From assembly GCA_023512835.1 (NCBI GenBank), contig CM042088.1, positions 33,869,664 to 33,933,663 on the forward strand: a stretch of 64,000 nucleotides of DNA. The letters run 5' to 3'. Shown piece by piece: positions 32,701 to 43,030 of the stretch; the stretch's first letter is position 1, and each line of letters starts with the position of its first letter. Below the pieces are notes generated by a model that saw only the letters and a program-made list of their open reading frames with translations, was not told where the DNA came from and did no database searches. The stretch is from Taxillus chinensis (lineage: Eukaryota; Streptophyta; Magnoliopsida; Santalales; Loranthaceae). A program made the position numbers and the translations under genes.

Positions 32701-35700
32701 AGCAATGAGAATGATATATATTCAGATCCCGGTGATTATTTCTATCATTTAACATTAAAAGCATTTTGATGTGATACTTGGCACTTGACAGTGATACGTA
32801 TAATCCAGTACCTGGAGTTATGGAAGGTTTGCCTTCTTCCAGAAATTATGAGGGCGGATTTGCATCAAAGCTTATGGTAGTTATGTTTTTTCATAGTGAA
32901 AAGACCTATTGCATTGTAGCTTTCCTCTTCTGATTTATGTTGTTTACTTCCATTAATCTGGTATATTTGTTTTTTGTGAAAAAGTGTAACTTCGGTGCTA
33001 CGTTTGACAGACCGCAATAAAAAATATGGAAATGATAGTGTTGGAAATGAGAGTATAAGGGATGATGTTAGGTGAGCAATTCAGGGATTAAGAGGAATTA
33101 GGATTTTTTCTTTAACTGGGGAAGAGCACGTTCAAAAGAGAGGAATAATAATAACTTAATATTTTCTTCTTACTTTTTTCTAATTCAGTACATTTATATA
33201 GAAAATAGGAAAGATACTAGAGATATGAATATCTCTAAATTAAGCAACTAATAATAGCAATATATTCCAAAGATATGGATATCACTAAATTGTGCAAGTA
33301 ATAATTGCAGGATATTTTTGGTATCTTGACTTTACTAAATAACTTGGATAATAATCTAGCTACTTTGGGTAATGTTATTGACCTGCGTGTGTGCATGATG
33401 AATGGTGCAACATTCCTGCCCTCTTGGATAGGTGACTTGTCCGTAAGTCCTGGGAATCTGTATCCTCCCAACTTGCTTCCTCTAGACTCAAGTTAGACAA
33501 ATGTACCAAGACTTGATGGACCTCTCTGTTGTGGCTCAAAACTGTCCTCTGAAGAATAACCACTGGAACATGGGCAGACTGATGCTCCACATTGGATGCT
33601 GGCAATGGGTGAATCATAGGTGGATTTGCGTCAGCCTCTACTTCCTTGAGTAATGAGCAATGAAAGCCCAGATGAACGCGATATGGAGGTAATTCAAGTC
33701 GGTATGCCACCTGTCCAATTCGGTCCAGCACCTTGTTAGGCCCATAGTAACATAAACTCAACTTATTAGTAGAGTGATGATGGAAGGACAACTTCCAGAA
33801 AAGTTGAAGTTTGAGTAGAACAAGTTGACCTCATTGAAATTCATTATCTTTTCGATGGTTGTCCGCAAAAAACTTCATTTTTTAAACAAGTTGACCTCAC
33901 TGAAGTCTTTACGTAATGCAATAAGAAGATCATCACTTGAGACCATATATGAGGGTGAAGAAGTACCAAATATGAACTAAGAGGTTGGCGCCTGGAGTAG
34001 ACTTCAGTAATAAGATACTTGTGAATAGCAAGAGAAATGGAGCTAGTAACAGCTGCAGAGGGTGTGATAGAATAGATCAATAAATCATTATTCTTTCTCT
34101 TGATGTGTGGAAGGAGAAGTAGATCGAATGTCATTGATGGCAGAGATGTCGACAGATAGAGTGTGCAGAGAGAGACATCGTTCGACATTGCTGATGGCAA
34201 AGACGTTGATCGTGTCATCATCGGCCAAAGTCGTTGAAGTTGGCATCATCGAATGGTGCAAAGGCATCGATGGAAAGGGGTCGTCATTGATAGAAGCTTC
34301 ATCATAACCAGGGACGTCGAACAAACAAAGAGAGAGACGTCGATGGCAGATTTGGAAAGAAACGTCATCTTTGGTTGGTAGAGGTTGACATGGGCAGAGA
34401 GCTTCGCCAAATAGTTGATGTCAACAACGGATTTCAAACAAAACATATAATCAAAGGATATTGCTCGAATGGGACGTTTATTTGAATGACTTTGATATCA
34501 TGATATAACATAAGAGATCATATCCTTATTGATTTTTTATACAATATATAACTATATATTTATATATAATAAGATGAAACTATCTATGGTAATGTAGATA
34601 TTAGGGTATCAAATTTAATTATACTATATCCTACAATATCCCAGCCGCCGCCCCCGTTTAGCTCCTCCTCCCATCATCTTGTCGCCTCTCGTGTCTAGTG
34701 ATCTTCCCGGCCTCCCTTTCTCTTCCGACGGCCTGGTTTCTATCCCTCTTGTTGCGGATCGGAGTTTGGTCGTTCACTCTAGTAGTGTGTCCTCTTTGGC
34801 TGTGGCCTGTGTTCCCAGCAGCTTATTTGTCTTTGGCTGGATTTTGACCCGGTTCCTTCCGTCTGCTGGGACAATGATGCTGCGATGGCTAGGGAGCTTC
34901 CGCTGGATGGCTTCACTGCTCAACTTGCTGCTGGCCCGCTGGTTGCTGCTCTCTGATTAGGGGTGTTAGGGGTGATATGCGAGGGCTTTGACCCCTCTGA
35001 TTTGTTGCGGGATATCGAAGCTCGGCATCAAGCCCATAAGGAATCCTTGTCTTCTCGGCCATCTGGGGGCACCGACTCTAGAGGGGTGCGGGAGCTCAAA
35101 AGGCTCACCTCTTCGGTTAATTATGATGTCGGAGTATCTCGGCCTTCTAGGCTGAGGTAGTTGGTTTGTAGGGATTCCTCTCCTTTGCCTATTTTTAGAC
35201 TTTGTTTTTGGCCTTTTGTGGTTTTCTTGTAATATGTGTTTTGGGTTTTTTTCTTTGGTCAGGCTATCTCCTGCTCAATTTCCTTATTTCTCATCCTTTC
35301 TTTAATATACTATCTTTTACTTATAAAAAAATTATACTATATCATTCTATTTAAAGTAATAGATATATAATGTGAAAAAGGATACAAAGGGCATTTAGTA
35401 TATTCTTTAGTCCCTTTCCTGAAGGCAATGAGAATATTGTGGTCAAAAATAGAAATTAGAGTAGGGGAATTAGGAAACATTACCTTTGAGTTAAATTTGA
35501 GTCTTGAACATGCATAGATGTAGGGATTGTCTGCTACCTCCTCGAAAACACCTTGTCATATTGTCCATTATCAAGAGCTTGAAAGGTTGGAGGTGTTGTT
35601 TGTTTAGGAACAAGTTTAGATCTAGGAGTTGGTGAATATGGAGCTTGAGAGGTATGAGGTATTGTTTGTTTAGGAACAGGTTCATATGTAAGAGCTGGTG

Positions 35701-38700
35701 CAAATGTGAGAAAAGGCAACTCATTAAGAAGAAAGTTCTTATCCTTTTCTTCCCTTAAAAAGGAACATATACAGAAAAAAAACTTTACGAGATGGAGGGT
35801 GATAACACTTATATCCCTTTTGTGTGAAAGAGTACCTCCCCGAGAATCAAGTTTGCCCTAATTCTAATAATGAATGTGAACAAAAGCAATGCATACAAAG
35901 ATGCAAGAAACAAGATTATTTGTAATATTTAGATTAGGATATAAGGTTGTGAGTATCTCCAGTAGGCAACAAGTTTGCAGGACTTTGGAGGGAAGTCGAT
36001 TTATGAGATGAGTGATTGTAAAGACAACTTTCTCCAAAAAAGATTTAGAAACGTGATTTTGGAAAAAAAGAGCCCATATACTCAAGAAGAGGACCGTTCT
36101 TTCATTGAGGAGTATAAACGTCGAGGGTTAATGTATGATTTCTACCTTTTGAAAGTATGGGGTTAAGGTTTGATTGAAGTAATCTCTAGGGTTGTCAAAC
36201 CTCAATCTTTTGATACTAATTCCAAATTGATTTTTGACTATAAAGATTTTTTTTTTCAGAAAATGGTACTGACATCGATTTTTTGTTTAAAAAAACCTAG
36301 GTAGCACGACAACAATCATTAATAATGGAAACAAACCATGAGGCCCAAGAGATATTGAGAACATTAGAGGGTCCTCAAATATCATTATGAATGGGTGGAA
36401 AAGAGGCATGTTTGTGTTTGACAAGTTGATAAGTGTCATAATGAAAATTTTCAACATTTAAATTTTTGAATAACAATGGAAACACAATTTTCATAACACT
36501 AACCCCTTCTTTGGCGAGCATGGATTTGCTGTGGAAAGCCACGATGATATGAAAAACATGCAGAAAATGAGTTTTTTGTTGTTTGGCACGGATAGAAATT
36601 ACATACTAGACATAGAAAATTGGGATATGCAGTAGCACTTAACGGCGAAATTTTTATGATAGGCAAATAGGTGAAATTATCCGTAGAAAATTGTTTCTAG
36701 CCTTTTATTGCACAAATACCCTCTAACCTACCTTACTCTGTTCAATGTGGCTCAGGCGGGCCGATTCAGTGATGGATGGATAGGGGCGGTGAGAGGCATA
36801 TCGGCATGGAGCAAATCGGTGAGTGGGGGTGGCAAGAAGCAAATTGCCATGGAGTTGATCAGCGTGGAGAGATTTGAATATGGCTTGGCTTTCAAAAATT
36901 TTGGTGAAGATGGGACTCCAGCTGTGAACTACATTTGTTAGACTCCTGTCATGGACTCCAATCGTGGGAAACATCAACATGTGAGTTGGAAAATAAAAAA
37001 GAATATCTCATAAAATTATTCTAGTTGTAGGCATTTATGTTTTTTTTGAGTGTAGGTACAAGGATACATGGTTCGCAGTAGCTGTGGCAGCAGTCATTGT
37101 GTCGCGGTCCGGATGTCGTGTTATATTTCGGGTGAGGTGTAGCTTTAGGCATAAAATAATGTTTAATTATTTTTTAAAATATCATAGAAAAATTTGAAAA
37201 AATCAGAGAATCACATTTGAATCATTAAATAATATAAATATATAATTTAGATAACATAATATGAGTTATTATATTAAAAAGTACTAGTGCATTATTAAAA
37301 TATTAAAATAAATATATTATTATATTTTCATGATTTATAATATAACAAATGAAATTTTGATTCATATTTAACTTTCATAATATTCATTTAATAATAGAAT
37401 AGGTAATTATTAATTGAGATGTATAATTATAAATAAAAATAACTCTTAATATTAATTTAATAATATCTATTTACTTAAATTAACTAAATGAATTAAAAAT
37501 TATAATTTGAAGTTAAATTTATAGTGCACTTATTTTATTTGACATCCTAAAATAAAAAAATATTATAATTATTGATCAAAATAATTTATACAAATATAAT
37601 AATTTAATAATTAATATCATTTTTATACTAATTAATTTATATTAATAATTTTTTTATATAAAAACAAGATATGAAATATAAATTAATAGACATAAAACAT
37701 ATTAAACTATTTTAATTATAATTTAAACATTAATTTTTATTCAATAAATATACTAATTCATGCTATTTTTATCAATTAATATACAATTAATTATTAATTA
37801 TGAATTAATATATAAATTAATGTTATCTTTATAAATAAGCTATACTTATATTTATTATTTTCATTATTTCTTTTTCTTCATTACTACGATTTCAACCAAT
37901 GGATGACGACGCAGAGGGAAAACGATGACGACGACGACGACCAAGGAGGGACGACGATTGACTTCGACTTCGACGATCGTTGCTGCGTCAGGACTTGGGA
38001 CAACGACTTCGACGACGATTTGGGATGACAACTTTTCACAGGCGTATTGGTGCTCCTCAGCCGAGATCTCGGATGGGATGGAGCATATCAGACGTTTTCT
38101 TGCTTCTCGGTCGAGATCTCGCTCGAGATCGACGGGATGAAGAAGATTTGCATATCGTTCCTGGATATCGGATCGGGACCATCCGATACTGTGATGGATC
38201 GTCTGCGATTTCTCCGTCTCAGACAATAATGCGAACCATGCAAAGATAGGCATGGTATTTCATCTATTCATATTTTTTGTTTTACCATTTTCTATTTCAA
38301 CCTAAATTATAAACAAATGATTTTCTACTTTTTTTCTACGTCAACCAAACAATAATATGGAAAAGTGAAATTTTCATTTTTTTTTTCATCTCCTTTTTTC
38401 ATACTTTTTTCTCCTAAAATTTTTTCATTCCTTTTTTATACCATACCAAACAAAGGATAAAAGAAGGGTGTTCAAGTTGGTGAAGATATGTGCTTGGACA
38501 GAAAGTTATTACCGATAATGTTTGACTAGTGCGGTGCTTCATGGTAGTAGAGTCCATCTTATTCTCTACTACGTCCAATCATCTTCATTGAATTCTTGGC
38601 CTGAAATAAATAATAGTCATGAGAAAATATCACTTGACAAAGAAAATCTTAGATGAGTTTTTAAATGGAGATAAGATTGGTGGATAATTTTGTAGAAAAT

Positions 38701-41340
38701 ATTGCGTAAAATAAGTGAGGAATTTATAGTGACATTTCCAATACCAACCACAGTGGTGAGAGAACATCTTTAGTGGCTATTTTCCTATTGCTGGGATATG
38801 AGAGATATGTGGTTAAGGCATTTGGAGAGTTTGTCATGAGATCAGTGGCAATAGAGTCCATGATTCAAGAGGTGGTAAAAGACTTATCTAGGCACTTAGT
38901 TAAAAAAAAGAAGAAGGAAACATTCCTGAATAGGTGGATGGAAACATACCTGAATGAGCTATTGAACAAGAACTTGGGGTTTTCTCCAACCTATCAAGGA
39001 AGGAGCACACCTTTTTAAGCCCTTCATGGTTGAGACCATTCAACTTCTTCAATTCAGTATCGGTTGGTATCATAAAAGCAACATTAATCTAGTTGTTGTT
39101 TCCTAAAGACTTTCCACATTGTCGCCTTTCTTCTACAAGGGTTGTGGTTATGGCGAAGTCTTTACAATGGCTAACATAATGATTCATTTAGCAATAAAGG
39201 CTGGTTCGGCAAAAAAGCCCAACAGACACAAATGACCACCGCCAATGAAGGCTGAAAAAAGGGAAAGTTAGGTTTTCTTAGTAACCTGGCTTTAATATCA
39301 TGTGAGAAATAGAAATTTTCATTCATCTTGATAATACATTAGATGTACATATATATATATATAGTTCAGATTGACTATTAGTCTTACAACAATTAACTCT
39401 AGAATGAATTTAAATATTTGGAATTCAAAGACATAAATACAAACAATAAATATAACATATAGAAACCAAAGAAACAGTATAATAAATACATAATAACTAT
39501 AGTTTAGGGAACTAAAGAGATGACTTTCTATTTACCCACATTAATGATTTGGATCCAAACCAACTTCCAACGGATATGAATATCTTTAAATTGTGTAACT
39601 AATTGTTAAATTCCTTAAGCTTTCATTTTAAAACCAATTAACCATGGGTGAGGTTATTGCATGATATTATTAATTAATTGGTAGGTTTGATAACTTAATG
39701 TGAGATTATATATCTCCATAATATTTGTTTTACCAAAATACATCTCATTGCCTCTTCCTTATAATTCAACTTTTGTTGATTTAATTTTCTTTTTGTTGAA
39801 TGAAAAATTGAAAAAATAAAAAATACGTGTCCTTACTGAAGAAAAAATAAAGCCTTGTCATCTTTGGCGAAAACGTGGGTGATGGCTCCTTTAATCAGAA
39901 AAAATTCCCCCAAACTAATTACATCAACAAATATAAAATTAAATGCCAATAATTAAAGAATGAACACCAAATTAAAGTGGACAATCAGAATTCTTTCTTG
40001 GGCAAACATGAAATTGAGTGATAACTCAAGAATGGACATGAAATTGAAGCTGGACCAGAGGGTTCTTTGGCATTCTTTGTCACCGAGTAGCACAAGGCCT
40101 CACAGATCTGGTCTGGGTAGCGGTGGTGGAGCAGTGGCTGCAGGATGACAGATTAGGCTTTTAAGAAGAAAAAACACAGCATTCTAAATAAGAAGGGAGG
40201 GTAGATTTGTGAAAGATGAGAATGGGGGTTGGGCTTGGCAAGCTTATAAAATAGTGATTATAAGGATTGATTATAATCTTTTATCAGCTACCTAAGTCTA
40301 CAAAAATGCCAAAAGAAAAGGAAATGTTATTGTTTTATACTATTTAATAAGGTCTACCACATGCATATAAGCATGAAGCAGTGCATTATATCTTTTTCTT
40401 ATTAACAACTGCAGTATTTTTTTTATAAGTAAGAAACATTATATTAAAGAAAGAAAAAGTTACAAGCAAATTGGGCAGGAAATAGCCTTACTCAAAGAAA
40501 GAAGCTCATACAAATATTATAATGATACTACAAAAGGCCGAATACAAAGCCTAAAAATAGGCGAGGAAAAGGATCCCCTCAGCTTATTTGTCTAGTGCAG
40601 TATTTGTCTAGTTTATTACAAACGAAGCTTATTTTCTGGGTTTTTGCCAGCCATCCCTACTCTGCCGTTGATTGTTTATGCATGATCAATTTTGGTCACC
40701 ATCTTTTGTGCTCTTGACTAGTATTGCTATGTTTCATATGTGATGCAGGCAAAAGATTTGAGCCTTGCTTCAAATTCAGCCAAAGAAGCTCATCTTAAAC
40801 TTCCTTTGACATCCCAGGCACAAGAGATGTACGTTTTGATCCTCGCTTGCTGCAGTTTAACTTTGCTTGGATCGGCATTTTCCAGAAAATAAATTCCATT
40901 AGATTTCCATTTGCTAAATAGTATTTTGGAATTTGATCAACTATGCAATTATCATTAATATTGACCCAAGGAAAATAATTATTATTATTTGTTTATCCAC
41001 TGCAACTCCGTTATTTATGAGCTGTGAGAAGCTCAACTTCAACATCATTTGACAACTCATGTTTTCTGTCATCCTAATTTCTACTTAAATAAAATGGAGA
41101 AAATTTAAGCTGATATGAAGTATTTGTTTTTAGACAACAATGTGATTGTTAATATGCGGCTCAATTTACACAGCTCAACACATTAATTTTTCTTTTCTTT
41201 TCTTTTTGAGAGAGGAAATAATTTAGAGCTGCTAATGTTCCTTCATCTGCAGATTCATGGAGCTGTGCAAGGATGGCCATCAGCACAAGGATTTCTCCTG
41301 TGTGTTTCGCCATTATTACTTGGGCAAGGACGAGCCTTAA
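20756..41340 (+). CDS. HIBADH: 3-hydroxyisobutyrate dehydrogenase, mitochondrial (10 exons)
   Basis: Exons: 20756-20869, 21181-21269, 21572-21686, 22060-22210, 22731-22813, 31247-31342, 31955-32097, 32792-32876, 40749-40828, 41253-41340. All introns are GT-AG and the phases fit, giving 1044 nt and 347 residues, the length I recall for the Arabidopsis protein. The start ATG at 20756 has good context (ACCATGG). Residues 1-38 (Ser/Arg-rich, no acids) look like a mitochondrial presequence. Then GFIGLGNMG (41-49, NAD binding), LDAPVSGG (165-172, substrate loop), the catalytic-lysine motif SKICNN (Lys219) and KDLSLA (294-299). The enzyme oxidises 3-hydroxyisobutyrate to methylmalonate semialdehyde with NAD+ in valine degradation. 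Introns 5 (8.4 kb) and 8 (7.9 kb) are filled with transposons, yet no coding change is seen. Confidence 0.93.
22814..25473. other. First part of HIBADH intron 5, non-coding
   Basis: No gene is recognised. 23890-24120 has GGCCCATGCCTGGCCCAGG and a Ser-rich chance frame. 24470-24780 has repeated phrases about CTCAAATGAG/TTTGAGCA, and looks like an old degenerate repeat. The rest is ordinary AT-rich intron. Confidence 0.45.
26943..27269 (+). promoter_or_regulatory. Palindromic GAACAGTAC array upstream of the LTR TATA
   Basis: Four palindromes share GAACAGTAC/GTACTGTTC. 26943 onward is GAACAGTACCCGCG with its inverted half. 27016-27040 is an 11-bp arm pair with spacer CGC. 27223-27248 is a perfect 26-bp palindrome. 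27250-27269 is ATACTGTTCATGAACAGTAT, a perfect 20-bp one. All precede TATAAATACCCC at about 27303. By position they are U3 elements; a role as dimeric transcription-factor sites is inferred. Confidence 0.55.
28300..28940. repeat. Minisatellite, about 6 units of 87-104 bp
   Basis: The unit contains AAGTGATATAAATGTTTTTT, TTATGTTAGTTTTCCAATAT and AAAAGATGTAAAAA. Copies of the first phrase start near 28400, 28500, 28603, 28690, 28785 and 28880. It lies in the downstream half of family-A copy 1; copy 2 has only an A/T-rich stretch with runs of CAAA at the equivalent place. The ORFs in this stretch are chance frames. Confidence 0.75.
29893..30075 (+). mobile_element. Plant SINE, diverged
   Basis: The phrase order matches common plant tRNA-derived SINEs: GCCTTGTGACCTGAAGGTCA, then a box-B-like GTTTGAGTTGC, then AAAACAGTCTCTTGCTAAAAA, then GTGTGGCCCGGCCACTTC and a CTTTTGTACACTGG tail. 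The box A region is poor. A direct 7-mer ACTTCAA occurs at 29648 and 30143 and may mark a larger insertion that contains the SINE. Confidence 0.65.
30148..30275 (+). repeat. 56-bp tandem repeat carrying copia primer-site sequence
   Basis: TTGGTATCGGAGC (30150), TTGGTATCAGAGC (30206) and TTGGTATTAGAC (30262) are exactly 56 bp apart, with the intervening GATTCACTCAATAAATATAA shared. TTGGTATCAGAGC is the iMet primer-site word of copia elements, so the start of a copia internal region has been duplicated in tandem. Confidence 0.7.
30276..31246. other. End of HIBADH intron 5
   Basis: No gene or repeat with a clear boundary is seen. The acceptor GCACCAG precedes exon 6 at 31247. Confidence 0.5.
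32290..32640 (+). repeat. Tandem duplication (about 188 bp) in HIBADH intron 7
   Basis: GACTGCAATTGCAAGCTTGG-type blocks recur at about 32336, 32453 and 32522. The long form, with ATTGCATATAAAAAATT and GGGCAAGCAT, occurs twice about 188 bp apart. The intervening short form shows that about 1.9 units are present. It is intronic and harmless to the splice sites. Confidence 0.7.
32877..33374. other. Start of HIBADH intron 8
   Basis: Intronic DNA. GATATGAATATCTCTAAATT near 33222 recurs in variant form near 39572, which suggests that an LTR-type repeat brackets part of this intron. No coding capacity. Confidence 0.4.
33375..33870 (-). pseudogene. Ty3/gypsy integrase C-terminus, fragment
   Basis: Reading leftward, FADNHRK-like text leads into [27 protein letters not shown], then [21 protein letters not shown], and a chromodomain-like [17 protein letters not shown]. 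This is the usual end of gypsy pol (integrase C-terminal domain, GPY/F-type motif, then the WED motif). A stop precedes it and no other pol domain follows, so it is a scrap in intron 8. Confidence 0.8.
33871..34616. other. Intron 8, gypsy-associated non-coding DNA
   Basis: Probably more of the same gypsy scrap at its left, then a stretch with repeated GACGTCGA and GTCATCAT-type words (34140-34400). I cannot read any conserved motif in either strand. Confidence 0.4.
34631..35329 (+). mobile_element. L1-type LINE insertion, 5' truncated, with 14-bp TSD
   Basis: Perfect 14-bp direct repeats AATTATACTATATC at 34617-34630 and 35330-35343 flank it. It ends CTTTAATATACTATC, TTACTTATAAAAAA, the A-rich tail of plant L1 elements. 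Inside, [13 protein letters not shown] in frame at 35090 onward resembles text found in plant L1 ORFs. No endonuclease or RT remains. A minus-strand relative lies at 40420-40596. Confidence 0.8.
35490..36480 (-). pseudogene. Copia integrase and downstream pol, fragment
   Basis: Read on the minus strand, 36450-36250 gives [20 protein letters not shown] (integrase core start). Then 36085-35870 gives [14 protein letters not shown] and [15 protein letters not shown] (integrase C-terminal part), then broken GYSHKxY-like and [18 protein letters not shown] text to 35530. Frames change several times. A 69-bp stretch with GTTTGTTTAGGAACA is duplicated at 35572-35703. A relic only. Confidence 0.7.
36481..38470. 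other. Intron 8: unclassified repeat, very AT-rich core
   Basis: CCCCTTCTTTGG near 36508 and, inverted, CCAAACAAAGGATAAAAGAAGG near 38450 might be ends of one DNA transposon of about 1.95 kb. 37140-37870 is extremely AT-rich. 37880-38240 is different: GACGAC and TCGA-rich with frames open on both strands, and may be a captured gene piece. I recognise no protein. Confidence 0.3.
38471..39330 (-). other. Intron 8: possible copia 5' region relic
   Basis: At 39290-39310 the plus strand reads CTGGCTTTAATATCATG, which is inverted and resembles a decayed copia primer site (TGGTATCAGAGCC on the minus strand). The stretch to its left may be gag, but I cannot read a reliable motif. Confidence 0.3.
40420..40596 (-). 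mobile_element. L1-type LINE 3' end, severely truncated
   Basis: Read on the minus strand it ends CTTTAATATAATGTTTC, TTACTTATAAAAAAA, matching the 3' end of the LINE at 34631-35329 (shared CCTGCYCAATT and CTTTCTTTAATATA). Direct repeats GCAGTATTT at 40411-40419 and 40597-40605 fit a target duplication. It lies about 150 bp upstream of HIBADH exon 9. Confidence 0.72.
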
Positions 41341-42337
41341 TTTTCCTATGTATCAACCATTAGGTTTATGGTTTGTTCACCCCCATCACCAGAATTGCTG
41401 GGGAGAAGTGTAGGATAAGTGGATCTTCACAATGCTTCAGAGCCTCATCCTGCGGAAGTGTAACCATAATCACGATACTCAATGAACCTTGTTTGGATTC
41501 ACCGTGGTAGGGTCAGACACAAAACCTGTCCCCCATCTCCACGCGCAGGTTTGACATTGAATGAAACTTGCATCGGTTCAATCCCTTATTCAAGCACTGC
41601 CTAAAGCAATAAGCTTCCCTTGTTAGTAGGGTAGATGAGATCACTATCATACTGTGATGGACTATTTTTGTGTATAATATCCAGATGGCTGTGGCAGCTT
41701 CTTCTTTTCTTTCCCTTCTTTTTCTTTGCAACCTGATCAAAGCACTTTCGTTGTATGCTTTGCAGTTTCCCTAAGAACCCGGTTGAAGACTAAAATAATC
41801 ATTTTTAAGTTGTCCTTTTGTAAAGTTTGTTGGGTTGTTTTGCTTTGTATTGTATTATTTTAACTTTGATAGGGAATCCAATATGTTTTAATGTTTTGCT
41901 GTGCTTTCGATTTTTAATGTGATAGTAATTAATCATAAAATTTTATTTCTTGACAGTAAAGACAAAAATGACAAGCACCTCCTTAACAAAATTTCATTAA
42001 CAAGTTGAAAGAAAAACCGCGGACTTCAGCTCTAAGTTTTTAGATTCCATTTCAACGTGTTTCTTTGCTACCCCAACTGATTTTGTTCCAGTCGGTAGCT
42101 CTCATTACTTTCTTTAAAAAAAAACGAAACAAGAATCGGTCTTGAATCATATTTTCGGAAAACTATGCAAGTTGAGTGAGCCTTGAGGATTTTAAAAAAT
42201 TTGCGTTCATGTTTTATGAAGTTTGTTCCGCTTTATTTTTTTTATTTTTATTTTTTGCGAAGTAAGATAATTGTATTTATTTGACATGAATTTAAAGGCT
42301 TCACATTTATATTTCACACAACACTCCGAGCAATTCT
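41341..42337. other. HIBADH 3' UTR and downstream DNA
   Basis: The 3' UTR presumably lies in the first 500 bp or so after TAA 41338-41340. GT-rich TTGTTGGGTTGTTTTGC at about 41828 could be a downstream 3'-end signal. No clear AATAAA can be chosen. The rest is AT-rich and empty. Confidence 0.4.
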
Positions 42338-43030
42338 AAGATCATCTCTATGACCGTTTTATATATTTTTTATATATGTGAAAAAAGTTTTAAATATAAA
42401 AAGTTATTTTTAAGTTTAATTTTATCAATTTTCTCTATATTATTTGTATTTTTATTAAAATAATATTTTTATTGGGTTTTCTTCTTCCCAAACTAAATCC
42501 ATGCCCTACAGATCGTCACCCCTCACTTCATCTAGATCTAGGTCGGCAATTGCTCTTGTATCATTCCCCACTCCATGTCGGTGTCGCCTTCACTCTCAGA
42601 CTATCTAACTAAAGCTTCGAGCAAGCTCTTGGGCACCTTCTTGATGACCTTTATGACCTTCTTCACCACTTTCATAGTCCTTTTCATCGTCATGTTTCAG
42701 ATGGCCGGTTCGTCACCGACAGCAATGGTCATGATTACGGTTTCAGCAAAGCTCATGGGTGACATTCTTGTGGTGGTGTCAGGTTGTCGACTAGTAGTGT
42801 AGAGATGAAAGAAGAGAGATGAGAGAGCGTCATGGAGAGAGAGACGAGAGAGCAGAGAGAAACTTTTAAGAAAGTAATAAAATAATATATGAAGTATGGA
42901 CAATGACTCTTCAAATGTGAGAGTCATTGTAGCATTTTCTAGATGTAGAGAGTTACGTGAAGAAGCATTAATTTTGCATTTTACTTTTTATTTATAGATA
43001 ATAAAGACCCTGTTAGAGATGCTCTAACAC
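42338..43030. mobile_element. Small TIR transposon with a GC-rich insert
   Basis: The left AGATCATCTCTATGACC and the right end inverted (TTAGAGCATCTCTAACAGGG) resemble the AGAGCATCTC termini of common plant MITEs and Pack elements. The insert 42480-42810 is GC-richer and could be a captured exon; the + frame from 42575 is hydrophobic (TFLMTFMTFFTTFIVLFIV) but I recognise no family. Confidence 0.4.

Noticed and set aside
35572..35703. Two 69-bp repeats as possible CRISPR-like or regulatory array
   Set aside because: Only two copies, inside a copia pol relic; a simple tandem duplication.
36508..38457. A single DNA transposon with CCTTCTTTGG ends
   Set aside because: Only about ten end bases match, no target duplication was found and nothing inside resembles a transposase; kept only as an unclassified stretch.
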